DNA from: Clostridia bacterium
GTDB lineage: Bacteria > Bacillota > Clostridia > Christensenellales > UBA1242
Length of the DNA: 6,138 nt
Assembly (NCBI GenBank): GCA_017399515.1
Contig: JAFQBZ010000071.1
Coordinates: forward strand, 1 to 6,138
Direction of reading: 5' to 3'
Shown here: positions 1 to 6,138 of the stretch, in pieces
Layout: each line of letters starts with the position of its first letter
Numbering within the stretch: position 1 is the stretch's first letter
Translations under genes and position numbers: made by a program
The notes under the pieces: model-generated
What the model was told of the DNA's origin: nothing
The model's input: the letters and a program-made list of their open reading frames with translations, nothing else
Database searches by the model: none

Positions 1-1372
1 CTGTGCTGTAAAGTGGGTCATTTGAACTTGAAGATATATAACCATAATTTCCAGATGTTCCAAATCGATATTCATAAAGATTGTTCCATCTAGGTCCAAC
101 AACACCTTTTATGGTTCTATCTTTAAACTTTTCTTGAAGCATTTTAAGGTCTGCATTTGAAGTTGCGTCACTTTCATAACTATTCCACTCTTCATTAAAT
201 GACTTCTTCATCAAAATAACAGTTTTTGTGTCATTGAGTTTCATTGCTTCATAAACAGATTCTGCTCTGTTCCAGCAAGAAAGTGCATCAAAAATACCAA
301 ACACAGTGAATGCAAAGAATGATAATAAAATTGTAAAAATAAGTTTTCCAACTTTATTTTTGAGCGCACTTGCACCCATTTTAAATGAGTCTGAAAATTT
401 AAGTCTTGACTTAATAAGTTGCAAACTGTCAGGGTTATACTGTTTAACCTTGATATCTTCTTTTTCAGTTTTTAAGAAGGCTTCTTTGTTACCTGCATCA
501 TTAATTTTTGCACCTTCTTTAAGTTTGTCATTCGCCTCTTTATCAAAAGAAATGAATGTGTCATTTTTTGTTGCATTTTCAGTGATAACCTTTGTGATTG
601 CCTTGATATCACTTTCAGTCATTTGATGACCTTTCTTGATATAAAGAATGTTATCATCAATAACTTTAATGCCTGAAGCAGTTTCTTGTGCTTCGATTTC
701 TTTTTTGGTGATATCATGAAGAATTTTACCATCTTTAAGTTCGATAATTCTATCACCATAAATTTCTGCAAATTCTCTATCGTGAGAAACAATGATAACA
801 AGTTTGGTTTTTGAAAGTTCTTTCAAGGTATCCATAACTTGCTTTCCGGTGTTTGAATCAAGCGCACCGGTTGGTTCGTCCGCCATAATGATTTCAGGGT
901 TTTTAACAAGCGCACGCGCAATCGCAACTCTTTGTTTTTGACCACCTGAAAGTTCATTTGGTTTACGCTTTGCATACTGTGTCATTTCAACTTGCTCAAG
1001 CAATCTGTTGATTTCATCATTGTCTGCATGCTTTCCTTGAAGTTCAAGCGCTAAGGCCAAGTTTTTGTGCACAGTGAAATTTTCCAAAATGTTATATTCT
1101 TGGAAAATGAAACCGATAAATGTGTTACGATAACTGTCAAAATCACTTTGTGAAAAATCTGCTGAAGACTTGCCTTTAATGATAATTTCACCACTATCAA
1201 AAGTGTCAAGACCACCAATAGCATTCAAAAGTGTTGATTTACCTGAACCTGATTTACCAAGCAAGAAAACAAGTCCTGTTTCAGGAAAATCAATCGAAAC
1301 ATCGTTAAGCGCAACAACGGCTTCTGCCTTTTTTGACTGATAAGTTTTAACTAAATTTCTAACACTTAACAT
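1..1372 (-). CDS. ABC transporter, fused ATPase-permease (MacB/FtsX type), 3' end outside window
   Basis: The frame is open from an ATG at 1370-1372 to the window edge, giving 457 codons without a stop. The start follows AAGGAGA (1378-1384) with a 5-nt spacer. Residues 1-215 form a complete ABC ATPase: Walker A GKSGSGKST (39-47), Q-loop Gln91, signature LSGGQKQR (141-148), Walker B IIMADEP (161-167), D-loop ALD (170-172) and switch His197. A hydrophilic linker of about 125 residues rich in Lys, Glu and Ile follows. Next come one membrane helix (about 343-365) and the start of a polar region expected to lie outside the cell, as in MacB/FtsX-type permeases. Further helices would lie beyond the window. 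Such ATPases usually drive export or mechanical work on envelope substrates, including antimicrobial peptide resistance and lipoprotein transport. The substrate cannot be read from the sequence. It has its own promoter and an inverted repeat in its leader, so it is probably regulated separately from its neighbours. Confidence 0.93.
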   Translation of the reverse strand, partial: MLSVRNLVKTYQSKKAEAVVALNDVSIDFPETGLVFLLGKSGSGKSTLLNAIGGLDTFDSGEIIIKGKSSADFSQSDFDSYRNTFIGFIFQEYNILENFTVHKNLALALELQGKHADNDEINRLLEQVEMTQYAKRKPNELSGGQKQRVAIARALVKNPEIIMADEPTGALDSNTGKQVMDTLKELSKTKLVIIVSHDREFAEIYGDRIIELKDGKILHDITKKEIEAQETASGIKVIDDNILYIKKGHQMTESDIKAITKVITENATKNDTFISFDKEANDKLKEGAKINDAGNKEAFLKTEKEDIKVKQYNPDSLQLIKSRLKFSDSFKMGASALKNKVGKLIFTILLSFFAFTVFGIFDALSCWNRAESVYEAMKLNDTKTVILMKKSFNEEWNSYESDATSNADLKMLQEKFKDRTIKGVVGPRWNNLYEYRFGTSGNYGYISSSSNDPLYST

Positions 1373-1396
1373 TTCAATCTCCTTAATTTTATTTAA

Positions 1397-1426
1397 TTTA
1401 ATAAAGATTATAAAACCTTTATTAAA
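1397..1426. promoter_or_regulatory. Perfect 10-bp inverted repeat in ABC gene leader (candidate operator or hairpin)
   Basis: On the plus strand TTTAATAAAG (1397-1406) is mirrored exactly by CTTTATTAAA (1417-1426) across a 10-nt centre. The repeat lies just downstream of the predicted -10 box (1437-1442) and upstream of the Shine-Dalgarno (1378-1384), covering roughly +5 to +34 of the transcript. Placement and symmetry fit a dimeric repressor operator. An RNA hairpin affecting ribosome access is an alternative, but the arms have only one G-C pair and would be weak as RNA. There is no long T-run after it, so it does not look like a terminator. The function is inferred. Confidence 0.5.
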
Positions 1427-1436
1427 CACTATTTTT

Positions 1437-1466
1437 AGTATAATCTTATTTTTAACTAATGGTCAA
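1437..1466 (-). promoter_or_regulatory. Sigma-A type promoter for the ABC transporter gene
   Basis: On the minus strand TTGACC (1461-1466) matches the -35 consensus at 5 of 6 positions and TATACT (1437-1442) matches the -10 consensus at 5 of 6, with an 18-nt spacer. The predicted transcription start is near 1430, giving a leader of about 58 nt before the ATG. The DNA further upstream (1467-1543) is very AT-rich and could help as an UP-like element. It contains no other feature I can support. Confidence 0.72.
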
Positions 1467-1543
1467 GCATTTCCAAAATTTTACATAACAAAAAATTTAT
1501 CAAACATCAATATATTATTTATAGTTCTAAAATTTTGTCACAG

Positions 1544-1569
1544 AAAAACACCAGAAATCTGGTGTTTTT
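1544..1569 (-). terminator. Rho-independent terminator after the CotH-like gene
   Basis: AAAAACACCAGA (1544-1555) pairs exactly with TCTGGTGTTTTT (1558-1569), giving a 12-bp stem with a 2-nt centre, in practice a 4-nt loop with one pair open. On the minus strand it begins 2 nt after the TAA stop of the CotH-like gene (1572-1574) and ends in five T residues. T-runs flank the stem on both strands, so it could also work in reverse, although no plus-strand gene needs it here. It separates the CotH-like gene from the ABC transporter promoter. Confidence 0.85.
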
Positions 1570-1571
1570 TA

Positions 1572-3767
1572 TTATTTATTAACTTCTGCTATAAATGCTG
1601 AATAATCCAAATCAAAAACATTATCTAAATAAACATATCTATCTTGTAAATATAATCTTACATAATCATATTGCATATCATATTCAAACACACCTGTTTC
1701 TCCATGCCACATTTCTGCATCAATTTTAGCCACAGCATCAATTTTTGCTTTGTATGTTTTCAAATAGTCTGCAGTTTCTAAAATCTTGCCTTTAATTGCA
1801 TCAAATCTTGTTGCAACTTTGTTGTAGAAACTTTCAAGTTTAAACAAATTATTGAAAATAGCAGAATGCTTAGCAATAAATAAATTATTAGCAGTTTCAA
1901 TATATGATTCATCATAAGGTCTAATATCAGTTTCCGCCATTGAATAATCAAAATCCCAAATAGGACCCATTTTTAAAAGACCATCAGTTGATTTGTGCAT
2001 ATAAATGCTCTTCCAAATTGAATCTGAACAGTGTGTTATTTCAGTAAGCAAATAATAATCTACAAAACTATCAATATCAACAAGTTGCTCAAGCGAAACA
2101 GGACTCGCCTTAAAACTCACTTCAACAGTTCCACCATTTTTAAGTAGATAACAAACCGCATTAACATATTCTTTGATATAGTCAAAAACCTTGTCACTTG
2201 TTTCAGTTTTTCCCCTTTCATCTGCTTCTGGATATTTAATCTCTACTGGTTCAAAACCATAGTCAGTATAAAAGTTATCGACACCTGTCACACCTTCTTT
2301 GAAGGCTTGGTCGTCCATTTCAATAAAGAATGGGAAATCTGTTTTGCTATCAACATTTTCAAAAGCCTCATCATCTTTAACCGAAGCACGACCTTTGTTT
2401 TCGTCCATTTGTTCACAAAGAAGGAATAATCCTTTAAATTCATCATTTATCACAAGTGCCACATGGTGACCTGTTGGGGCAAAATATTGATCTTCTTCCG
2501 CAAGTGTTGAAATTACACCTTTTGCAAGTGTGAATGCTGTGAAATTTCTAATGTAAGATTGGTCAAAATATTCAGCAAGAAGCACCCAACTTTTGTTTTT
2601 CTTTAAACCAAATAATGATTGTTTTTCAGCAAATTTAATTCTATAAGGTTTCTTCATTTCTGAAAATGTTGAGTTTCCACGAAGTCTAACACCAACATTA
2701 TAATCGCCTTCTTCATTTTCACCCATTTCAACAGAAAGATTATCTTTCACATCTTCACAATTTGAAAGTTCAAATGAACAACTCACATAGTTTTCTTTAT
2801 CATGAGGAAGTTTATTCTTTTCAGTGTTAATTTCAATCAACGGAATTTCAAGATCATCACCCACCATTTCTAAAAATTGTTTTTTAGAAACTTTTGCCAC
2901 AGAAACATTATTTTTTACAAAACAAGATGAAATTGTGAAACTTGCCAACACCGTTGCCAAACACAATGAAATTGCATACAAAATGTTGTTTTTTAAACAA
3001 GTTTTTGAATTTTCTTTCACATCATCTTTCTTAACTTCTAAAGTTTCTTCTTTTTCAGGCTTTAATGCTGAACTTTTGAATTTTGTTGTATTAAATAACA
3101 CATACCCAATCAAAATTTGAGCAATAAACAAACACGAAAACATCACATATAAAAGTTCAACAGGAACATATGCAAAAGCAATCAAATCAAGCAAGAAATA
3201 TGATGTAAGCACAAAAATGCTAGATATAAACATTAATATATTTGTTGAATTTTGTTTCTTTATCAAATCAGCAAAAGCCTTACCAACAAAACAAGAAACT
3301 ATTAGCATAAAAATCAAATTTAAAATAATCTCAAACGCATTTGCAAAACCAAAAAGTGGTGAAACAATCATAAGTATTGCAAGTGGCACAAATATTGCCC
3401 CTGCATAAAAACAATCTGTATATTTAAACCCATTTTTGAAAACAAGTGAAAGAATGTAACCTGCAAGTCCAATAGTTAAAAAGATTCCTACAAGTGAAAA
3501 ATTCATTTCAATTGTATTATCTTTCTTTAAACTTATTAAAAAGATTCCCACACAAGTAAATGCTATTGAAGAAAATAATGATATTCCAAATTTTTTGTTG
3601 TTTGAGTTTTGATAAAACACATTAAACAAGTTAAGTGCACCAACAACTAAAACAGACGCAGTGGTAAGCACTTTAATTTTTTCAAGTGGAAAAACAAAAT
3701 AACAAACAGTTCCACAGGCAATAAGTGCCATAAAAACAATATTTATAATTAAAAATAATTTTTTCAT
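1572..3767 (-). CDS. Polytopic membrane protein with C-terminal CotH kinase-like domain
   Basis: The 731-residue product has two parts. Residues 1-226 hold about eight hydrophobic helices (near 4-26, 32-52, 60-80, 89-110, 119-139, 144-168, 176-200, 203-226), a membrane domain I do not recognise. A Lys/Glu-rich linker (230-259), probably cytoplasmic, leads to a ninth hydrophobic segment (260-284) ending in ISSC (279-282). The rest should be extracellular and is a full CotH-family domain: VRLRGNST (360-367), KKPYRIKF (372-379), SWVLLAEYFDQSYIRN (393-408), FKGLFLLCEQMD (444-455), FIEMDD (481-486), SFVDYYLLTEIT (567-578), and GPIWDFDYSM (601-610), whose acidic residues resemble the metal/ATP site. 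Bacillus CotH is an atypical protein kinase that phosphorylates spore coat proteins, but many family members lie outside sporulation, so the substrate here is unknown. The ATG follows AGAGGA (3774-3779) with a 6-nt spacer. The gene stands alone between its own promoter and terminator. Confidence 0.9.
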   Translation of the reverse strand: MKKLFLIINIVFMALIACGTVCYFVFPLEKIKVLTTASVLVVGALNLFNVFYQNSNNKKFGISLFSSIAFTCVGIFLISLKKDNTIEMNFSLVGIFLTIGLAGYILSLVFKNGFKYTDCFYAGAIFVPLAILMIVSPLFGFANAFEIILNLIFMLIVSCFVGKAFADLIKKQNSTNILMFISSIFVLTSYFLLDLIAFAYVPVELLYVMFSCLFIAQILIGYVLFNTTKFKSSALKPEKEETLEVKKDDVKENSKTCLKNNILYAISLCLATVLASFTISSCFVKNNVSVAKVSKKQFLEMVGDDLEIPLIEINTEKNKLPHDKENYVSCSFELSNCEDVKDNLSVEMGENEEGDYNVGVRLRGNSTFSEMKKPYRIKFAEKQSLFGLKKNKSWVLLAEYFDQSYIRNFTAFTLAKGVISTLAEEDQYFAPTGHHVALVINDEFKGLFLLCEQMDENKGRASVKDDEAFENVDSKTDFPFFIEMDDQAFKEGVTGVDNFYTDYGFEPVEIKYPEADERGKTETSDKVFDYIKEYVNAVCYLLKNGGTVEVSFKASPVSLEQLVDIDSFVDYYLLTEITHCSDSIWKSIYMHKSTDGLLKMGPIWDFDYSMAETDIRPYDESYIETANNLFIAKHSAIFNNLFKLESFYNKVATRFDAIKGKILETADYLKTYKAKIDAVAKIDAEMWHGETGVFEYDMQYDYVRLYLQDRYVYLDNVFDLDYSAFIAEVNK
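2916..2990 (-). other. Internal signal-peptide-like segment with lipobox ISSC in the CotH-like protein
   Basis: Codons 260-284 encode a hydrophobic stretch preceded by Lys259 and ending I279-S280-S281-C282, which fits the bacterial lipobox pattern [LVI][ASTVI][GAS]C. On its own it would read as a lipoprotein signal peptide placed directly before the CotH domain. Here it lies inside the frame after eight membrane helices. No ATG with a Shine-Dalgarno sits just upstream of codon 260, so separate translation is not evident. It may simply be the ninth helix, a lipidation site, or a relic of an ancestral lipoprotein joined to the membrane domain. Confidence 0.45.
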
Positions 3768-3797
3768 AAGTAATCCTCTATAATTTTCTACACAACT

Positions 3798-3827
3798 AGT
3801 TTATCATAAGTTTTAAAAATTAATCAA
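3798..3827 (-). promoter_or_regulatory. Candidate extended -10 promoter for the CotH-like gene
   Basis: On the minus strand TTGATT (3822-3827) stands 18 nt before TAAACT (3798-3803), and the -10 is preceded by TG plus one base, the extended -10 arrangement. Each hexamer matches the consensus at 4 of 6 positions. It lies after the rplQ terminator and would give a leader of roughly 20-25 nt before the ATG. Chance matches are common in DNA this AT-rich. Confidence 0.5.
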
Positions 3828-3858
3828 ACATATTTCATTTTTATTAAATTTTTTGCAC

Positions 3859-3889
3859 AAAAAAAAGCAACTTGAAATTTCAAGTTGCT
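3859..3889 (-). terminator. Rho-independent terminator of the alpha operon
   Basis: Positions 3866-3889 form a perfect 24-nt palindrome (arms AGCAACTTGAAA and TTTCAAGTTGCT). On the minus strand it is followed by an eight-T run (3859-3866, sharing one base with the stem). It begins 9 nt after the rplQ stop codon. A 10-bp stem with a 4-nt loop is the likely RNA form. It marks the end of the ribosomal protein operon and separates it from the CotH-like gene. Confidence 0.9.
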
Positions 3890-3898
3890 CTAATATAA

Positions 3899-4408
3899 TT
3901 AAATTAATTCAACAAGTGCCATTTGAGCATTATCGCCACGACGAATAGAAGTTTTGATAACTCTTGTGTAGCCACCTTTGCGACCTGATTCTTTTGCACG
4001 CTCAGCATATTTTGGAGCAAGGTCATCAAAGATTTTTTCAACTAAAGGCATTTCAATACCTTGAGTTCTAGCCTCAAAGTCAGCAAGTTTTTCACCTTTC
4101 TTTCTTTGTTCTTGTCTGTTTTGAACCATTGCAATAATCTTTCTTCTAGCAGCAAGTTTCTTAACGCCATCTTTAGATACTGTAACTTTTTTCTCTTTTC
4201 CATTGTTGTCAAGAGTTGTTTTTTCAGTTGTCACAACATCTTCGTATGTGTTAACAGCAAGAGTGATGATTTGTTCAGCAACTCTAGCAGCGGCTTTTGC
4301 TCTATCGAAAGTAGTTTCAATATGGCCATACCATAAAAGGTCAGTTGCAAGGTTTGAAACAAGTGCAAGTCTTTGGTCAGATGGTTTTCCTAATTTTCTT
4401 GTGTCCAT
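3899..4408 (-). CDS. rplQ: 50S ribosomal protein L17, enlarged form
   Basis: L17 sits near the peptide exit tunnel of the large ribosomal subunit. The N-terminal TRKLGKPSDQR (3-13), the HIETTFDRAKAAARVAEQII stretch (29-48), LVEKIFDDLAPKYAER (122-137) and the C-terminal GGYTRVIKTSIRRGDNAQMA (145-164) are the conserved family blocks. At 169 residues it is clearly longer than the roughly 115-130 usual for the family. The extra length lies in lysine-rich inserts at about 54-83 and 97-120, with a short one at 138-144. From memory, similar enlarged L17 proteins occur in some Clostridia, so this looks like lineage variation rather than damage. The ATG follows AAGGAGA, which overlaps the rpoA stop, so translation is likely coupled to rpoA. 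It is the last gene of the operon. Confidence 0.97.
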   Translation of the reverse strand: MDTRKLGKPSDQRLALVSNLATDLLWYGHIETTFDRAKAAARVAEQIITLAVNTYEDVVTTEKTTLDNNGKEKKVTVSKDGVKKLAARRKIIAMVQNRQEQRKKGEKLADFEARTQGIEMPLVEKIFDDLAPKYAERAKESGRKGGYTRVIKTSIRRGDNAQMALVELI

Positions 4409-4414
4409 ATTTTT

Positions 4415-4422
4415 TCTCCTTA
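4415..4422 (-). promoter_or_regulatory. rplQ ribosome binding site overlapping the rpoA stop
   Basis: On the minus strand this reads TAAGGAGA: the first three bases are the rpoA TAA stop and AAGGAGA is the rplQ Shine-Dalgarno, 6 nt before its ATG (4406-4408). A ribosome terminating on rpoA therefore sits on the rplQ initiation site, an arrangement that favours translational coupling. Confidence 0.85.
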
Positions 4423-5373
4423 ATCTTCATTAGTCTTAAGACCGAGTCCAAGACTTTCAAGTTTATGAATAACTTCATCAAGTGATTTTCTACCAAGATT
4501 TTTAACTTTAAGCATATCATCTTCAGTTTTCTTGATTAAATCTTCAACGGTATTGATACCGGCTCTCTTTAAGCAGTTGTAAGAACGAACTGAAAGATCC
4601 ATATCTTCAACGCTCATAACTAAGAGTTTGTGAACCTTGTCTTCTTCACGGCTAACGAGAATAGAAGTGTTTGCCATATTTTCAACAAGTTCAATGAAAA
4701 GTTCATTGTATTCGTTCATAAGTTTAGCCGATAAACTAACAACTTCTTTAGCAGAAACAGTGCCGTTTGTAGTAACTTCAAGTGTAAGTTTGTCAAAGTC
4801 AATGTTTTGACCAACACGAGTGTTTTCAACAACATAACTTGCTCTTCTTACAGGGGTATAGATACTATCAATTGCAATGTATCCAATTGGAAGGCTCATA
4901 TCCTTGTTTTTATCAGCAGGAACATATCCCCTGCCTTGACCAACCATAATGTCCATATCTAAAACGCCGTCGCTCTCAAGAGTGCAGATATACATATTCT
5001 TATTCATAATATGAACTTCGTCATCATCAGCGATGTCAGCAGCAGTAACAACACATGGTCCTTGTGCCTTAAGTTTTAAGGTCTTTTTAAAGTTTTTGTC
5101 ATCACTATCGATTTTCACTGCAAGTCCTTTCATGTTCAAAACAACTTCAGTAACATCTTCTTTAGCACCTTTAAGTGCCATAAATTCGTGATCAACACCA
5201 GCTATTTTAATATTAGTAATAGCTGAACCAGGAAGGCTTGAAAGAAGGATTCTTCTAAGAGCGTTACCAATAGTAACACCAAATCCCTTTTCTAATGGTT
5301 CAACGACAAATCTTGCATAAGAACCACCTTTTTCTTCAACACATTCAATCCTTGGCTTTTCGATTTCTAACAT
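4420..5373 (-). CDS. rpoA: DNA-directed RNA polymerase subunit alpha
   Basis: The alpha subunit dimerises to nucleate assembly of beta and beta-prime, and contacts activators and UP elements through its C-terminal domain. The 317-residue length is normal. The N-terminal domain (about 1-230) carries the dimer and assembly motif GNALRRILLSSLPGSAI (36-52). A short linker leads to the C-terminal domain (about 248-310), with SVRSYNCLKRAGI (261-273) and KNLGRKSLDE (291-300). By alignment with E. coli alpha at a constant offset of 2, the DNA-contacting residues Arg265, Asn268, Gly296, Lys298 and Ser299 correspond to Arg263, Asn266, Gly294, Lys296 and Ser297, all retained, so UP-element recognition should be intact. 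The ATG follows a G-rich Shine-Dalgarno with a 5-nt spacer. It lies 22 nt after rpsD and 11 nt before rplQ in one transcript. Confidence 0.98.
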   Translation of the reverse strand: MLEIEKPRIECVEEKGGSYARFVVEPLEKGFGVTIGNALRRILLSSLPGSAITNIKIAGVDHEFMALKGAKEDVTEVVLNMKGLAVKIDSDDKNFKKTLKLKAQGPCVVTAADIADDDEVHIMNKNMYICTLESDGVLDMDIMVGQGRGYVPADKNKDMSLPIGYIAIDSIYTPVRRASYVVENTRVGQNIDFDKLTLEVTTNGTVSAKEVVSLSAKLMNEYNELFIELVENMANTSILVSREEDKVHKLLVMSVEDMDLSVRSYNCLKRAGINTVEDLIKKTEDDMLKVKNLGRKSLDEVIHKLESLGLGLKTNED

Positions 5374-5378
5374 ATTAG

Positions 5379-5385
5379 CTCCCCC
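5379..5385 (-). promoter_or_regulatory. G-rich ribosome binding site of rpoA
   Basis: On the minus strand GGGGGAG lies 5 nt before the rpoA ATG (5371-5373). The rpsD, rplQ and ABC transporter genes use AAGGAGA instead. The five-G run gives only a partial match to the anti-Shine-Dalgarno, but the spacing is ideal and it supports this start. Confidence 0.75.
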
Positions 5386-5395
5386 AATTTATTTA

Positions 5396-6016
5396 TTATT
5401 TAGAATAAAATTCAATGATAAGGTTTTCAGCGATTGTCAAGTCAATATCTTCTCTTGCTGGAAGTGCAGTAACTTTACCAGTAAGTTTAGATGGTTCAAA
5501 TTCAAGCCACTTTGGAACGATAACTCTTGCTTCTTTAACGCCAGCGAAAAGTTCGCTCTTTGCACTCTTTTCTTTAACAGAAATAACATCACCAACTTTG
5601 ATTTGGTATGATGGAATGTTTACCATTTTTCCGTTAACTAAGATGTGAGTGTGGTTAACAATTTGACGGGCTTGATCACGGCTAGCGCCAAGGCCAAGTC
5701 TGTAAACAACATTGTCAAGTCTTCTTTCGAGTAAACTTAACATTGTTTCACCAGTTTTTCCTCTTTGTCTAGCGGCTTCTTCATAGTAGCCTCTAAATTG
5801 TTTTTCTAATAAGCCATATGCTCTTTTAACTTTTTGTTTTTCACGAAGTTGAATAGCATATTCACTTGCTTTCTTTCTTGTTGTTGGATGCACACCAGGA
5901 ACACCTGCTCGTCTATCCAAAGCACATTTTTTAGAAGTACATCTTTCACCTTTAAGGAAAAGTTTTGTACCTTCTCTTCTGCAAAGTCTGCAGTCTGCAT
6001 TTATATATTTTGCCAT
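5396..6016 (-). CDS. rpsD: 30S ribosomal protein S4, zinc-finger (C+) form
   Basis: S4 is a primary 16S rRNA binding protein that starts assembly of the small subunit body. The 206-residue length is normal. Cys9, Cys12, Cys26 and Cys31 form the C-x2-C-x13-C-x4-C zinc site of the C+ form of S4. The N-terminal rRNA-binding domain is followed by the S4 RNA-binding fold (about 97-160), including [20 protein letters not shown] (97-116) and [20 protein letters not shown] (124-143). The protein ends normally in IIEFYSK. The ATG follows AAGGAGA with about a 5-nt spacer, and the gene lies 20 nt after rpsK. In Bacillus subtilis rpsD is a separate gene autoregulated through its leader. Here it sits within the alpha operon, and the 20-nt gap is too short to hold a comparable leader structure. 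Confidence 0.98.
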   Translation of the reverse strand: MAKYINADCRLCRREGTKLFLKGERCTSKKCALDRRAGVPGVHPTTRKKASEYAIQLREKQKVKRAYGLLEKQFRGYYEEAARQRGKTGETMLSLLERRLDNVVYRLGLGASRDQARQIVNHTHILVNGKMVNIPSYQIKVGDVISVKEKSAKSELFAGVKEARVIVPKWLEFEPSKLTGKVTALPAREDIDLTIAENLIIEFYSK

Positions 6017-6036
6017 TATTTTCTCCTTAGGTTATA

Positions 6037-6138
6037 TTAAATTCTTCTTGGTTTTGGTGGACGGCAACCATTGTGTGGGATTGGAGATACATCTCTGATC
6101 ATTGTAACTTCAAGATCAGCGGCTGCAAGACTTCTTAC
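6037..6138 (-). CDS. rpsK: 30S ribosomal protein S11, C-terminal fragment (5' end outside window)
   Basis: The frame is open from the right window edge to a TAA at 6037-6039 and gives the last 33 residues. It ends [20 protein letters not shown] then RRI, the diagnostic S11 tail; most bacteria have [17 protein letters not shown]11 lies on the platform of the small subunit and helps shape the mRNA exit region near the anti-Shine-Dalgarno. The position just upstream of rpsD fits the usual rpsM-rpsK-rpsD-rpoA-rplQ order, so rpsM should lie beyond the edge. Truncation is due only to the window. Confidence 0.97.
   Translation of the reverse strand, partial: VRSLAAADLEVTMIRDVSPIPHNGCRPPKPRRI

Noticed and set aside
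306..626. Plus-strand frame of 106 codons with hydrophobic content
   Set aside because: It lies antisense to the ABC transporter gene, whose minus-strand frame is open with clear family motifs. It has no Shine-Dalgarno or family similarity. The Leu/Ser/Phe-rich product is typical of an antisense shadow.
619..801. Minus-strand frame of 60 codons
   Set aside because: It is out of frame inside the ABC transporter coding sequence. The in-frame reading there contains the Walker B, D-loop and H-loop region, so this is a shadow.
1467..1543. Possible second promoter or small RNA in the AT-rich spacer between the terminator and the ABC promoter
   Set aside because: Weak hexamer-like matches exist, but none with good spacing and consensus together. 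There is no hairpin with a T-run other than the CotH-like gene terminator, so chance in AT-rich DNA explains it.
2824..3408. Two plus-strand frames (98 and 63 codons)
   Set aside because: Both are antisense to the CotH-like gene, without promoter or ribosome binding site support, and show shadow-type composition.
1572..3767. Naming the large membrane protein cotH and assigning it to spore coat assembly
   Set aside because: The CotH domain is shared by many non-coat proteins, the protein is membrane-embedded, and no sporulation gene or CotB/CotG-like substrate is in the window.
4061..4433. Two overlapping plus-strand frames opposite rplQ
   Set aside because: They are antisense to a conserved ribosomal protein gene, and nothing independent supports expression.
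5415..6040. Plus-strand frames and a 64-codon minus-strand frame over rpsD
   Set aside because: These are alternative frames of rpsD, whose product matches S4 along its whole length.

Overview
The window is an AT-rich stretch with every recognisable gene on the minus strand. Read in the direction of transcription (high to low coordinates), it holds the 3' part of a ribosomal protein/RNA polymerase alpha operon (rpsK end, rpsD, rpoA, rplQ), then a single-gene unit for a large membrane-anchored CotH-family protein, then the 5' part of a gene for a fused ABC ATPase-permease that runs off the left edge. The low GC, strong AAGGAGA-type Shine-Dalgarno sites, gene order S11-S4-alpha-L17 and an enlarged L17 starting M-x-T-R-K-L-G suggest an uncultured Clostridia-like member of the Bacillota. 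That placement is an inference from these features, not a database result. Tryptophan is encoded by TGG in the genes examined, so there is no sign of a recoded TGA.

Region 3859-6138 is a tight operon with gaps of 20, 22 and 11 nt. The rplQ Shine-Dalgarno overlaps the rpoA stop codon. The operon closes 9 nt after rplQ with a perfect 24-nt palindrome followed by a T-run. These genes supply small-subunit proteins S11 and S4, large-subunit protein L17 and the RNA polymerase alpha subunit.

Region 1544-3827 is a monocistronic unit: a candidate extended -10 promoter, a 731-codon gene, and a hairpin terminator touching the stop codon. The protein has eight predicted membrane helices, a charged cytoplasmic linker, a ninth hydrophobic segment ending in a lipobox-like ISSC, and a complete extracellular CotH kinase-like domain. 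This fused architecture is the most interesting item here.

Region 1-1466 holds a strong sigma-A type promoter (TTGACC-18-TATACT), a perfect 10-bp inverted repeat between the expected transcription start and the Shine-Dalgarno, and the ABC transporter gene (first 457 codons, no stop). The inverted repeat could be an operator or a leader hairpin.

I see no tRNA, rRNA, CRISPR array, insertion sequence or phage gene. The window is mostly ordinary housekeeping DNA plus two accessory membrane-protein genes. I found no convincing multi-gene undescribed system.
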